A DNA stretch of 64,000 bases. Source: Paraglaciecola sp. GTDB taxonomy: Bacteria > Pseudomonadota > Gammaproteobacteria > Enterobacterales > Alteromonadaceae. The stretch covers positions 58,322-122,321 of the forward strand of contig JAACSL010000010.1 in the NCBI GenBank assembly GCA_009993955.1. Direction: 5' to 3'. Numbering within the stretch: position 1 is the stretch's first letter; each line of letters begins with the position of its first letter. The notes under the pieces are model-generated. The model did no database searches. It was given only the letters and a program-made list of their open reading frames with translations, and was not told the origin of the DNA. Shown piece after piece: positions 1 through 9,325 of this stretch. The position numbers were made by a program, and so were the translations under genes.

Positions 1-571
1 GGCTTCGAATGAGGGCAAAGGCGGCACGAGCATCTTCAAGTTGCGGGGCTATTCTTGTTTTCATTTCTTCCGGTGTGGGGCGCGGTGGCTGTGCACCAGG
101 CTGATTAAAACGAGCTGCCATTGCCGCCTCAAAATCTATAAGCTTTTCCGCCGTTTGGTTCAAGCGGTATTTCAGCACGAAGGCAGCAATGCCCTTGTCT
201 GCCAGAGCGCGAGCCACGTCCCACCCTTCATTTTCCATGGATAAAGAAAAGAAACCACCACCTGGAGCAACAATAACGGCGGCGCCACTTGCCTTAGCTG
301 GATCAGGCAAAAAAGGCGTAAGCGTCGCAACCGTAACGTTACGCGCGAATTGTTTTCCATATTGTCTATGCCATGATTCTTGCGTCTTGGCACCAGGTAA
401 GCTTGGTGTGCCAATTTCTATTGCATTGGGTTGATCAGGGGTAACAATGGCAATCGATTCAGCACTGTCCTGAGCACACAAGGGTGCAGATAGAACAAAA
501 AACGCTGAAAGCGCAGCGGCTCTGAGTGGGCGCAAGCGTGCCAATAATTCAGTTGTATGTATGTTATTCAT
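1..571 (-). CDS. Secreted alpha/beta hydrolase (esterase-like), 3' end outside window
   Basis: I translated this frame from the minus strand. It begins MNNIHTTELLARLRP with an ATG at 571 and a GGAAACG ribosome site just upstream. Residues 1 to about 34 look like a signal peptide ending near APLCAQ. The visible part then has the esterase oxyanion-hole signature VAPGGGFFSLS, followed by a helix containing DARAAFALIRS, which in BD-FAE/acetyl-xylan-esterase-like hydrolases lies just before the nucleophile elbow. The GxSxG serine, Asp and His would lie beyond base 1. The likely role is hydrolysis of an ester (acetyl groups on sugars are typical) in the periplasm or outside the cell; the substrate is inferred. 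It is transcribed in the same direction as the DUF1080 gene upstream, which suits a polysaccharide-processing pair. Confidence 0.75.
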   Translation of the reverse strand, partial: MNNIHTTELLARLRPLRAAALSAFFVLSAPLCAQDSAESIAIVTPDQPNAIEIGTPSLPGAKTQESWHRQYGKQFARNVTVATLTPFLPDPAKASGAAVIVAPGGGFFSLSMENEGWDVARALADKGIAAFVLKYRLNQTAEKLIDFEAAMAARFNQPGAQPPRPTPEEMKTRIAPQLEDARAAFALIRS

Positions 572-711
572 AAAATCGTTTCCTTTTTCATTGTTTTTCA
601 CCAGAACACGCCTAAGCCATTAGCCATTAACCATTAACATGCACTAATTGAACGTTGATTCCTGCCCTAGCCCACAAGCAAATATTGTTGTTTCAATGTC
701 AGCGTTTTACT

Positions 712-1590
712 TTACCCGCCCTCGCTAAACAAACCTGTGTATTGCGCTGGCAAAGATGCTAGAGCTTTGATTTCTATCTGTTTGTAGAACACTTCTGCGG
801 CTTCGCTTTGTAGTTGAATCTTTCCTTCCACTAACGGTTTGTTTATACCATCGTCGAGGTAGCGAGAGTTTTTGAGTACCATAACCACCTGCCCATTAAC
901 GATGTGCAAACTTTGACCCTCAAAGCAAATTAACTCTAGGGTGTTCCACTGGCCAAAGGGTTTTTCGGCGTTTTCTTTGCGCATGACAAACCCATTGATT
1001 GCCTCACCCTTGCCCACTTTGATAAAGGGCTGAGTTTCGTCGGCTACCGGATTCATGATGTATTCGGGAGGGTAAGCACGAATGTCAATGGCCGAGGAAG
1101 CTTGTTGCCAATAATCGCCGATGTGACCACGCATGATCTGAAATTCTTGAGATAACATCCAAGAGCGGTAATATTCCTGACCATGCTCACCTATGGCATG
1201 ATACAAAATACCACTGTCGCGCAGCATATTTTCACGGGGTGGCCATTTTTTCTGTCCCCAGCGAAACTTGAGACGCAAGTGATAGTTGCGATAGCTCTCT
1301 TTGCTGGTTACGGCACCATAGATTTCACCTGACACCCTAAGGACGGGCTGGCCATCCTCTTGTGACACGGTAAAAACCTGATAGGTATCATTGCCCGTAT
1401 TTAGCCCAATGGGGGGAATGGCATTGCCATTTTCATCTAGGGGCATACTACCGTCGTAGCTTTCTTTGTGTTTGTAACTTAAATAGGTGTCCCATTGGCT
1501 AAGTGATGGGTCTAACAAGGACTGCCATTGTGCGCCGAGGGCAGGCAAACTCAAACAACTCAACAGGGCATAAAAACAGGCTAATCTCAT
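712..1590 (-). CDS. Secreted DUF1080 (3-keto-disaccharide hydrolase-like) protein
   Basis: This 292-residue protein starts with a clear signal peptide (MRLACFYALLSCLSLPALGA). The rest matches the DUF1080 / 3-keto-disaccharide hydrolase fold, a concanavalin-like beta sandwich. Characteristic pieces are the N-terminal 'W..LL..LSQWDTY', the central 'YHLRLKFRWGQKKWPP' and 'RDSGILYH', and the C-terminal 'GKIQLQSEAAEVFYKQIEI'. Characterised members act on 3-keto-glycosides, but most are uncharacterised, so a sugar-binding or hydrolytic role is an inference. It lies 140 bases upstream of the secreted esterase-like gene on the same strand. The ribosome site is weak, but the signal peptide supports this start. 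Confidence 0.8.
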   Translation of the reverse strand: MRLACFYALLSCLSLPALGAQWQSLLDPSLSQWDTYLSYKHKESYDGSMPLDENGNAIPPIGLNTGNDTYQVFTVSQEDGQPVLRVSGEIYGAVTSKESYRNYHLRLKFRWGQKKWPPRENMLRDSGILYHAIGEHGQEYYRSWMLSQEFQIMRGHIGDYWQQASSAIDIRAYPPEYIMNPVADETQPFIKVGKGEAINGFVMRKENAEKPFGQWNTLELICFEGQSLHIVNGQVVMVLKNSRYLDDGINKPLVEGKIQLQSEAAEVFYKQIEIKALASLPAQYTGLFSEGG

Positions 1591-1745
1591 GGCGAAAATT
1601 CTGTATATAACACGTTAAACTTTATTAACATTGTTATTTGCACCCTGTCATCTATTACCGTGTTGTAATGAAAATTCATAAGCTTAGAAACAACTTACAT
1701 GCTGCATTCACTGCCTGAGCCAAACACTGACTGGCTGATGATAAG

Positions 1746-1790
1746 ACTTATGCTAGGACAATTTTAGCTAGAACAACTTATGTTAGGACA
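1746..1790. repeat. Three tandem 15-bp units
   Basis: Three adjacent 15-base units read ACTTATGCTAGGACA, ATTTTAGCTAGAACA and ACTTATGTTAGGACA. Units 1 and 3 differ at one base and unit 2 is more diverged. They lie between the end of the broken GGDEF-EAL gene and the start of the DUF1080 gene, so they could overlap the promoter region of the latter. No open reading frame runs through them. Confidence 0.7.
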
Positions 1791-1825
1791 AGGGCGGGAT
1801 GATGGCGGGTACAGGCCGACAAACG

Positions 1826-3742
1826 TCAGCCCAAATTACTGTTATTTGATTCTTGATGCTTTGTCAAAAACGCTGACAATTCGTCACCGGGCACTGGTTT
1901 TGACCAATAATAACCTTGGCCAATATTACATCCGAGTGAGGTTAACTTATTGAGTGTGGATTCGTCTTCTATCCCTTCTGCCACTGTTTTCATCCCCATG
2001 CTTTTGGCCATGTTAATGATTGCCGTAACAAGGGGGTCATCTTGTGTTGAAACACACAGTGACGTGATAAAAGAGCGATCAATTTTAAGTTTGCTGGCGT
2101 TAAAATTACGCAGATAGCTGAGATTGGAATAACCCGTACCAAAATCATCAATCGCAATAGACACACCTAACTGACTCAAGGCAGCCAGTTGTTGTTTTAT
2201 TTGCTCGGTTTCGTCAATTAACAACGATTCTGTCAGTTCTAACTCTAAGGCATCAGGGGCAAGGCCGGCTTTTTGCAGCGCTTCTTTTACAATGTCATGC
2301 AGTTCACCTTCTTTGAACTGCATCACTGACAAGTTCACAGCAACACGCAGTTAACTAAAGCCTAAACGACGTTGCGCCGCACAAAACAAACAGGCTTCTT
2401 CGATAACCCATCGCCCAATTTCAATAATTAAACCACTGCTTTCGGCTAGCGGAATGAATTGCACTGGCGGGATCATGCTGCCATCGGCTTGCGGCCAGCG
2501 CAACAGGGCTTCAACCGTGGTAATGGCATGGCTATCTAGGTTTACCATAGGTTGATAATACAGTTCGAATTGCCGAGTGGTTTGTGCTGCGCGGAGCAGC
2601 TGTAGCAACTTAAATTTATCATCACTGGCTTTTTCTAAATTTTCATCATAGTAGTGATAGGTATTGCGGCCATTTTGCTTAGCTTGATACATGGCAATGT
2701 CAGCTCTGCGGCACAGTTGCTTAAAATTGGTGCCATCTTTGGGTGCGCAAGCGATGCCAATCGAAGCGGATATGACAATTTGATTTTGTAAAATTTCAAA
2801 CTCTTTTTCACACTGTTTGATCAGCGTTTCTGCCAGTACGTTAAGTTGTTCGCTACCCTCTTGAGTAGGTACCAAAATCAAAAATTCATCACCACCAAAG
2901 CGAATAATGTACTGCTTTTCTTGTAATGTATTTTTGAGCCGAAGGGCTAATTTCTCCAATAACAGGTCGCCAGCCGCATGCCCCAATACATCGTTAACTG
3001 GCTTAAAGTTGTCTAAATCGACAAACAATAAGGCAAGGTTTTGTTTATTGCGCTGGCATTCAGCTAAACATTGTACAAACAACACTTCACCATAAAATCG
3101 ATTGGGTAAACGCGTTAAGGGATCGTGATGAGCAATATGTTGCAGTTCCACTTGGCTTTGTTGCACTTTGGCATTTTCTTGCTGCAGCGATAACATCAGG
3201 CGTTTTATATCCCGCACCAAGATATAAACACTGAATCCGGTCACTACAAAAATAACCACAATAAACACCAAATGCGCCCAGCTCGCAGTGGGCACATGGG
3301 GAACAATGGTGCCACTTAGGGTCAGCCAGGCCACAGACACACACAGAGTAATAACAAAACCAAGCACTGATAGAAAGAGACCCACTCCCCCTAAAATAGC
3401 CGAAAAAATCAAGAGCCCAGGGTAACCCAAAACCGACAAATCAAATAAGCCCGCACCGGTAACTTGCAGCGCAAATAACATCAGCGCCATTGCACCTATG
3501 AGAGTGTAAGCCGAGAGCAATGAACGATGTTTAAAGGCAAAAGCCAAGGCGACAACCAAAAAAAACAAGCCAACAGAAAAAATATGAACAGTAAAACCTC
3601 TGGCCACCAACAACGAGGCGATTAAGCCAATGGCTGTGACCACACATATTTGCATGAGACGAAAACGTCGGATTTCGATGAAAGCATCGTTAGATGCCAC
3701 AGTCTGAGATGCGATAACAGGGGAGAATTTGCTTGAGGCCAT
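1826..3742 (-). pseudogene. Membrane GGDEF-EAL cyclic-di-GMP protein interrupted by an in-frame TAA
   Basis: The frame from 3742 to 1826 would encode about 638 residues but has a TAA at 2351-2353 (codon 464). Residues 30-178 hold five or six hydrophobic segments. A GGDEF domain follows, with LPNRF, DLDNFKPVND and intact GGDEF at 283-287. The EAL domain starts near 390 with YQPMV and EAL at 411-413. After the stop the same frame continues with family-typical sequence: LRVAVNLS, ELTES, AIDDFGTGYSNLSYL, KIDRSFI and VAEGIED. Both halves are needed for a phosphodiesterase, so the stop should kill EAL activity while a membrane GGDEF protein might still be made. A CAA to TAA change would explain it. 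The downstream half has no convincing ribosome site. It is divergent from a periplasmic binding protein gene, a possible sensory partner. A sequencing error cannot be excluded. Confidence 0.85.
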
Positions 3743-3844
3743 CGGCTAACCTTTCTTGTGATTCTCTTCACTTTATCGCGAAAAGCAGCGTAAGCAAAGC
3801 AGTATGCAACGTGCCAAAAAGCAGCAGTTAAACAATGGTTTAAT

Positions 3845-3860
3845 TGTTTAGATCTAAACA
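3845..3860. promoter_or_regulatory. Perfect 16-bp palindrome (possible operator)
   Basis: TGTTTAGATCTAAACA is an exact 16-base palindrome. It sits in the 194-base gap between the divergent GGDEF-EAL gene and the binding-protein gene. It is a candidate binding site for a dimeric regulator; the regulator is not identifiable from the sequence. Confidence 0.4.
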
Positions 3861-3875
3861 GATTGGGCAATAGGA

Positions 3876-3894
3876 TTGCTTATTAAATAAGCAA
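3876..3894. promoter_or_regulatory. Perfect inverted repeat, 9-bp arms (possible operator)
   Basis: TTGCTTATT and AATAAGCAA flank a single central A. This second palindrome lies 15 bases from the first in the same divergent intergenic region and about 40 bases upstream of the binding-protein start. AT-rich symmetry of this kind suits an operator or promoter element more than a terminator, as no T-run follows. Confidence 0.4.
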
Positions 3895-3936
3895 CCACTA
3901 GAGTAAGAGCACCATGTCTATTACTCCGTTTAAATA

Positions 3937-4725
3937 GTGAATATTGATAGATATCACCGACAAAGAGTTTTAACGCTGTTTTTCACCGCATTAACTGCGC
4001 TCCCTATGGCGTTTAGCGTCGGGGCGTATGAGTGTCCAAAATTAAAAGTAGCGGGGCCCGATCAATGGAGCCCAAACAGTTATTTCGACAGCCAATCCAA
4101 ACAACATGAAGGCTTAGGTTATGCCCTTTTGCAAACCATCAGCGAAAAACAGCACATTCCTTACCAAATTCTGACTAACTTGCCTTGGAAACGTGTGCTC
4201 AAGTACAGCCAAGAAGGTAAGATCGATTTAATAGTCGCCATTTATCAAAGTGCCGAGCGCGAGAGTTTTATTGAGTTCAGTGCCCCCTACTTCACTAATG
4301 ACATTAAGATTTACGTGCGTAAAGGGCGTGAATTTACCTTCAATTCACTCCCTGACCTGCTTGGTAAAAAAGGTTTGTTTCCAGCAGGAGCCAGTTATGG
4401 CGACGAATTCGATAACTTCGCCACACAGCTTGATTTAGAAGGGAAAACAGAAATCGACGAGTTGTTTTTATATCTCACTCGCAACACGGCTGACTACGCC
4501 ATTCAAGAGTACAATCGTGCACAAGTTTATATTCAAGACAATCAGCTGCAACACGATATTGTCGCGCTACCAAAATCGTTAGTAGAAGCACCGGTAAGAA
4601 TGGGTTTCAGCCTTGCCGGTGACTGTACTGGCTTACTCACTAAATTCAAACAAGAATTGACACGCATGCGCACCAGTGGGGAATTGAGGGCACTACAAGC
4701 AACCTATAAATCAACGGCCCCCTAA
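3937..4725 (+). CDS. Periplasmic substrate-binding protein (SBP_bac_3 type), stand-alone
   Basis: This 262-residue protein has an N-terminal signal peptide (VLTLFFTALTALPMAFSVGA) followed by a two-lobed solute-binding fold of the amino-acid/polar (SBP_bac_3) class. Typical pieces are 'YFDSQSKQHEGLGYALLQTI', 'LPWKRVLKYSQEGKIDLI', and 'SAERESFIEFSAPYF'. No ABC permease or ATPase gene is adjacent. Such orphan binding proteins are abundant in Alteromonadales and may feed membrane sensors; here it is divergent from a GGDEF-EAL gene. The start is a GTG at 3937. A seven-codon ORF (ATG at 3914, MSITPFK) ends in TAG whose last base is the G of this GTG, suggesting translational coupling. The ligand is unknown. 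Confidence 0.75.
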   Translation: MNIDRYHRQRVLTLFFTALTALPMAFSVGAYECPKLKVAGPDQWSPNSYFDSQSKQHEGLGYALLQTISEKQHIPYQILTNLPWKRVLKYSQEGKIDLIVAIYQSAERESFIEFSAPYFTNDIKIYVRKGREFTFNSLPDLLGKKGLFPAGASYGDEFDNFATQLDLEGKTEIDELFLYLTRNTADYAIQEYNRAQVYIQDNQLQHDIVALPKSLVEAPVRMGFSLAGDCTGLLTKFKQELTRMRTSGELRALQATYKSTAP

Positions 4726-4738
4726 CATGCTGAGCAAG

Positions 4739-5839
4739 CTACAATTTAATGAAAATTCTTCGCTGATATAACCAGTGTGCAAGCAGGTAAAACAGCCCCA
4801 CGAATAACAAAGCAAACGCTAAGGAAGCATTTTTATCTGACAACAGCGCCTGCAGATTTTGATAGATAAAACGTTGGACATTCATCGACTGACCTTGGCT
4901 GTCTAGCCATACCACTGAGCGCAATGTGATAGATAACAACGCTGCTAGTACATAGATAAACAAGGGATTGCTGCCATAAATTTGCGCCCATGCAAAACCA
5001 CGTCGTAGCCCGATAACGTCATACACACCAATGATGGCGGCTAACAATAACCAAGCAAAACCAGCCGTCAGCAGCACATAACTGCTTGTCCACAAGGGTT
5101 TATTCACTGGCAGATAGGCATGCCACAGCCAAGCCATAGCCAAGGCCAATAAACCCCAAATTAACAAGGTATGCGCTTGGGATCTCGCCTGAGTCAGGTG
5201 GTTGAGTTGAGCACTGGTTAGGTAGCCTAGCAGCACGGTTGATACCGCTGGCAAACAACTTAGCAATCCTTCTGGATCAAATGCCACCCCAAAACCTTGA
5301 TACAGATGCCCTGCACCAAACAGCAACATGTCCACACTGCGCACGATATTGCCTTCTAAGGTATAAGGCTCAGCCACTACATTTAACAAAGCCCAATAAC
5401 CCAGCAATATCACTACGTTTAGTAACCACAATTGCCGCAAAGAAAGCCAGCATATCAAGATGGCAGCCAGTCCATAACACAGGGCAATACGCTGCAATAC
5501 CCCCATAATTCGCCAACTGTCAGCGCTGTGATTAAATGGAATTACATGCAGCAAAAAGCCGATTAAAAACAACAAGGTGGTGCGTTTGGCTATTTTAAAC
5601 CAAGGCACCTCATGGCTATGTCCGACGCCCTTGTGTGCAAAGCTTGCCATGGAATAAAACATGGCGGCGCCAACGATGAACATGAAAAATGGGAAGATAA
5701 GATCAGTGGGAGTAAAACCATGCCAACGAGCATGCAGCAAGGGCGCGTAAACATGTGACCATGAGCCGGGATTGTTCACTAACAACATGGCAGCCAGCGT
5801 AAGGCCACGAAAAATGTCCAAGCTGATTTGGCGTTGCAT
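4739..5839 (-). CDS. nagX: NagX-like membrane acyltransferase (DUF5009/DUF1624 family)
   Basis: This 366-residue polytopic membrane protein, with about ten hydrophobic helices, opens with SLDIFRGLTLAAMLLVNN and the 'GSWSHVYAPLLHARWHG' and 'TPTDLIFPFFMFIVG' signatures of the NagX / heparan-alpha-glucosaminide N-acetyltransferase family. The family moves acyl groups across or at the inner membrane. In marine gammaproteobacteria NagX is tied to N-acetylglucosamine/chitin catabolism, but no nag genes are visible here, so the substrate is uncertain. It lies 15 bases after dcd on the same strand and may be read through from it. The symbol is by resemblance only. Confidence 0.75.
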   Translation of the reverse strand: MQRQISLDIFRGLTLAAMLLVNNPGSWSHVYAPLLHARWHGFTPTDLIFPFFMFIVGAAMFYSMASFAHKGVGHSHEVPWFKIAKRTTLLFLIGFLLHVIPFNHSADSWRIMGVLQRIALCYGLAAILICWLSLRQLWLLNVVILLGYWALLNVVAEPYTLEGNIVRSVDMLLFGAGHLYQGFGVAFDPEGLLSCLPAVSTVLLGYLTSAQLNHLTQARSQAHTLLIWGLLALAMAWLWHAYLPVNKPLWTSSYVLLTAGFAWLLLAAIIGVYDVIGLRRGFAWAQIYGSNPLFIYVLAALLSITLRSVVWLDSQGQSMNVQRFIYQNLQALLSDKNASLAFALLFVGLFYLLAHWLYQRRIFIKL

Positions 5840-5854
5840 AAAGCTTACTCCTCT

Positions 5855-6451
5855 TTAAGAAGCACTTTTATCGTCTGCACTGATGCGGCTGGCGGTGGCA
5901 CCGCTTTGGTCTTTATATTTTGCGTCGGCGCGGGCGTTATAGGGTTTTTCTGCATAGTCTGACAACACCTCAAAACTAATGGCACCGATTTTCATGCCGG
6001 GTTTGAGGGCCAATGGCAACTTACCGCTGTTGTAAAACTCCAGCACGATATTACCCGACCAACCAGGATCAATACGATGAGCGGTTACATGCACCATCAA
6101 GCCTAAACGTGCCAGTGAAGAACGACCATCTAACCAACCAACAATATTGGCTGGCAAGGTCACCGATTCAAGTGTCACGGCCAAGGCTAATTCCCCAGGA
6201 TGCAAAAAGAAGGCTTTGTCTGGGGCGATCTCGATTTCATCACTCATGACGTCATTCAAGGCGGCTTGCACCTGCGCTTTCGGCCCACTTAAATCAATAT
6301 AGGGGGCGTGATGATCTTCAAAAACGCGAAATTTGTTACCCAGACGAATGTCGACGGTGACACCACTGATTTCACTGTAATCGGGCTCAGGACTTATCTT
6401 AATCTTACCGTCCTGCATGTACTGATAGATGTCTTTGTCACATAAACGCAT
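5855..6451 (-). CDS. dcd: dCTP deaminase
   Basis: This 198-residue cytosolic enzyme deaminates dCTP to dUTP, the precursor for thymidylate in enteric-type bacteria. It has the trimeric dUTPase-like fold. Conserved stretches are MRLCDKDI at the start, '[13 protein letters not shown]', 'THRIDPGW'-like [17 protein letters not shown] with the catalytic Glu, and '[13 protein letters not shown]'. Length fits the family (about 193 in E. coli). It follows apbC/mrp on the same strand, an order also seen in related bacteria. A weak hairpin at 6534-6563 may partly separate the two transcripts. Confidence 0.95.
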   Translation of the reverse strand: MRLCDKDIYQYMQDGKIKISPEPDYSEISGVTVDIRLGNKFRVFEDHHAPYIDLSGPKAQVQAALNDVMSDEIEIAPDKAFFLHPGELALAVTLESVTLPANIVGWLDGRSSLARLGLMVHVTAHRIDPGWSGNIVLEFYNSGKLPLALKPGMKIGAISFEVLSDYAEKPYNARADAKYKDQSGATASRISADDKSAS

Positions 6452-6533
6452 AATGAATAGCTCGTTAAATTACTGCAATTGGCTGCGGTTTTTAGGCCAC
6501 TAGCGTCGCCAATATGGCGACAGGTTAATGTCA

Positions 6534-6563
6534 TAAAACCCCCATAAACAACAAAACATGGGG
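6534..6563 (-). terminator. Weak hairpin between apbC and dcd
   Basis: On the minus strand CCCCAT and ATGGGG form a six-base stem around a 12-base loop, followed by GGTTTTAT. It lies 90 bases after the apbC stop and could attenuate transcription into dcd. The stem is short and the T-run interrupted, so this is tentative. Confidence 0.4.
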
Positions 6564-6653
6564 ATTAAGGTTGCGATTTTCTGCTGCTTAAAATTTGGCA
6601 GAACATGCTGGCACAGAGCGCCAGATCACGCAAGTATCAACACCTAGCAAAGC

Positions 6654-7688
6654 TTAGGTATGACTTGTGTGTAACTGTCTGCTTACCTGTCGAGCGAGTT
6701 GTCGATACATACTACTTATTGCATGCTGTGGTTGGGCAATCTGCAAGGGCACCCCGCTATCTGCTTGCTGACGGATCACTATATCAAGAGGCAATTGAGC
6801 CAGTACCGGCAGGTGATACTGAGCCGCTAGTTTGTCGGCGCCATGTTCAGCAAAAATGGCCTCATGGTGCCCACATTGACTGCACACGTGGTAACTCATA
6901 TTTTCGATCAATCCCAACACCGGCACCTTGACTTTGTTGAACATGGCAATGCCCTTACTGGCATCGGCCAAGGCCAGATCTTGCGGTGTTGTGACAATCA
7001 AAGCACCACTGACGGGCAGCAGCTCAGCCAAGGTTAACTGAATATCGCCTGTGCCCGGTGGCATATCAACAATAAGGTAATCGAGACTCGGCCAATGGGT
7101 TTCGTTTAATAGCTGCATCAGCGCTTTACTGGCCATGGGGCCACGCCAAATTGTGGCATGTTCGGCCGGTACAAAATACCCAATAGAGGTGGCAAATACA
7201 CCATGCACTTCTAGGGGATCAACCCGTTTTTGGTCTTGACTGCTGGGTTTGGCTTGGGGATTACCCAGCATCATGGGAATAGAAGGGCCATAAATATCGG
7301 CGTCAAGTATGCCCACCCGAGCCCCTTCTGCTGCAAGGGCAAAAGCCAAATTCACCGCGGTACTGGATTTACCGACCCCGCCTTTACCCGAGGCCACCGC
7401 TACTAAATTGTTGATAGTGGCAAGTTTAGGTTTGCTGGTGGGCGCCGAACTGATGCGGGTGTGCAAACTGATCACCTGCGTATGTGTTTCACCCAAAGCC
7501 AGCCTTACAGCCGTCAATAAGGCACTGTGCTCGCTCAGAGCGGCAAAAGGAATGTGTATTTCTACTTTGCCAGTAGCGTAATGCAACCACGTTTTAACGT
7601 GTGCCTCAGGTAGGCTAAAAAAATCTGCGACACAGGCAATTAAGGTGCTTTGTTGCGCTGCAGTAAGAACCGCGAAGGGTGTTGGCAT
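6654..7688 (-). CDS. apbC: Iron-sulfur cluster carrier ATPase ApbC/Mrp
   Basis: This 344-residue P-loop ATPase delivers Fe-S clusters to apoproteins. Residues 1-80 resemble the MIP18/DUF59 domain found in many Mrp proteins. The deviant Walker A motif GKGGVGKSS lies near residue 104, followed by DADIYGPS, 'IVDMPPGTGD', and a CxxC (CSQC) near 275 that bridges the cluster across the dimer. In E. coli apbC is divergent and adjacent to metG; here that link is preserved except for the inserted ABC transporter pair. Confidence 0.95.
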   Translation of the reverse strand: MPTPFAVLTAAQQSTLIACVADFFSLPEAHVKTWLHYATGKVEIHIPFAALSEHSALLTAVRLALGETHTQVISLHTRISSAPTSKPKLATINNLVAVASGKGGVGKSSTAVNLAFALAAEGARVGILDADIYGPSIPMMLGNPQAKPSSQDQKRVDPLEVHGVFATSIGYFVPAEHATIWRGPMASKALMQLLNETHWPSLDYLIVDMPPGTGDIQLTLAELLPVSGALIVTTPQDLALADASKGIAMFNKVKVPVLGLIENMSYHVCSQCGHHEAIFAEHGADKLAAQYHLPVLAQLPLDIVIRQQADSGVPLQIAQPQHAISSMYRQLARQVSRQLHTSHT

Positions 7689-7777
7689 AATAAACCTGTT
7701 TTAGCTGAACATTCATGAACTTAGCCCAGCATAATAACATCAGCCCAAACATTGATAACACCTTATTCATCTCGCTT

Positions 7778-9325
7778 TCAATTAGCTCTGTGCAAACGGG
7801 GATAAGCGGCAAGGGCTAACAGCATCAATGTGCTAAGACTAAAAATCAGCGTGGCATTGACATGTTCACTCGCCACTACATCTACACCGATAAAATCTAA
7901 ATACACCAATTTATTGAGGGGGCCCATGTACCACAACAAGGTAAAAACGATTTCGAAGGTTCTTGGTGTTTTAGTCAGCACCCCCAACACAATTGCCAAA
8001 GCCACCACTGCGCAAGCGCCACTGACTAACAAACCTATGGCAAAATACTGCTGAGTAAGAGCAAAACGCAGTAAGGCACCGCTAGAAACAAACAATAGTA
8101 CCAAGACCCCTGCAAAAAACATGGCTAAAAATTGGCGATAGTGAGCCAAAGACGTGCTGAAAACTAATGCACTGGTGAACGATCTCGCCTCACGTTGCCC
8201 TAGCGGAGACAATACCACCACACATAATAACCAAGCAGCTGGTAAAATAGCGCCACTAACCCACTCTGGTTCAACCAAACATTGGGCGATGACCAGGGTC
8301 AAAACCAGCAAATACCACCCATTTGGCCAGCCTTTTAACAACAGCATAACTTCTAACCTCACTAGGCGGGTAAAGGCAAATGTTCGGGTCAAACCGTCAA
8401 ACAGCAGATTCAGCGGTGCAAAACCAATAGCGATTAAACTATCCAGTTTACTCTGATTTGCTTTGCGTACCTGACTCGCGGGGCGTTTAAAACGGTCGAA
8501 CAAAACCATGGCGAGGGACAACAACAATAGGCTTAAGGCCACGATAGTGAAAGACGGCCACCAATTCACGGTGGCATAATTCATCCCTTGCCATCTAAAA
8601 ATCTTAATAGCGCCCGCTACCGCGGCATCGTTTGGACCAAAGCCAATACGAAAATGCCCCTCTGCCGCCACCCCCAGCGCACTGAGACCATCTTGCATTT
8701 GCATCAAGATCTGCTGAGTGCCCCAATCGCTGAGAGACAAACCCACCAAACTGCCCATAAACAAAAAGAAGTACAACACGTTGCCCACACCACCAGACAA
8801 CCATTTGACGGAATCGAAAATCAAGGCCAATGCAGCCACCAATAACAGCGTCGGTACCACAAAAAGCAATTGTGGCAGGATAAAATGGCTAAGCTCAAGG
8901 GTGCTGTCCTCGGCATGCCACAATTGAATGCATATTGCGGTGAGCAACATACTCCCCAGAATGCACAACAAGACACTGAAATTACTCAGAAACTTGCCCA
9001 AAATATAGGCGACTTTACTCACCGACGTGGCGGCGATCAGTTCACTGCTATGGCTGTTGCGATCGAACTCAATACTGCCTTTGATGAGGTAAAAACAAAT
9101 CAAAGGTAAAAAACTGACATCTAGCAGCGCAAGCGTAGTGCCTACCCAAGCAGAGTTATAAATGCCTCGATAACCATTCACCGACACCGTTTGGTAAGCC
9201 GCGTCGATAGCGGGAAAATAGATCATCGCCAGCACCATCATGCACAACAGGGTGACGATGAAACTGCTATTACGTTGACGCCGTGTAAAGTCAGCGCGCC
9301 ATGTCGCCAAGATTGCGTTTTTCAT
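7778..9325 (-). CDS. ABC-2 type transporter permease
   Basis: This 515-residue membrane protein has about twelve predicted hydrophobic segments in two halves separated by a polar stretch near residue 290-310 (FKRPASQVRKANQSKLDS). The N-terminal half has the ABC-2 feature of a cytosolic start, a first helix, a long periplasmic loop and then a helix leading into 'RNSHSSELIAAT', a coupling-type segment. Its ATG overlaps the stop of the ATPase gene (ATGA), so the two form one exporter. Related permeases in this group are sometimes fused to a C-terminal M1 peptidase domain; this one is not, but an M1 aminopeptidase lipoprotein lies just beyond metG. The substrate is unknown. Confidence 0.8.
   Translation of the reverse strand: MKNAILATWRADFTRRQRNSSFIVTLLCMMVLAMIYFPAIDAAYQTVSVNGYRGIYNSAWVGTTLALLDVSFLPLICFYLIKGSIEFDRNSHSSELIAATSVSKVAYILGKFLSNFSVLLCILGSMLLTAICIQLWHAEDSTLELSHFILPQLLFVVPTLLLVAALALIFDSVKWLSGGVGNVLYFFLFMGSLVGLSLSDWGTQQILMQMQDGLSALGVAAEGHFRIGFGPNDAAVAGAIKIFRWQGMNYATVNWWPSFTIVALSLLLLSLAMVLFDRFKRPASQVRKANQSKLDSLIAIGFAPLNLLFDGLTRTFAFTRLVRLEVMLLLKGWPNGWYLLVLTLVIAQCLVEPEWVSGAILPAAWLLCVVVLSPLGQREARSFTSALVFSTSLAHYRQFLAMFFAGVLVLLFVSSGALLRFALTQQYFAIGLLVSGACAVVALAIVLGVLTKTPRTFEIVFTLLWYMGPLNKLVYLDFIGVDVVASEHVNATLIFSLSTLMLLALAAYPRLHRAN

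Noticed and set aside
1826..2338. Separate small EAL gene
   Set aside because: It is in the same frame as the upstream GGDEF-EAL part, begins in mid-domain and lacks a ribosome site, so it is the tail of one broken gene.
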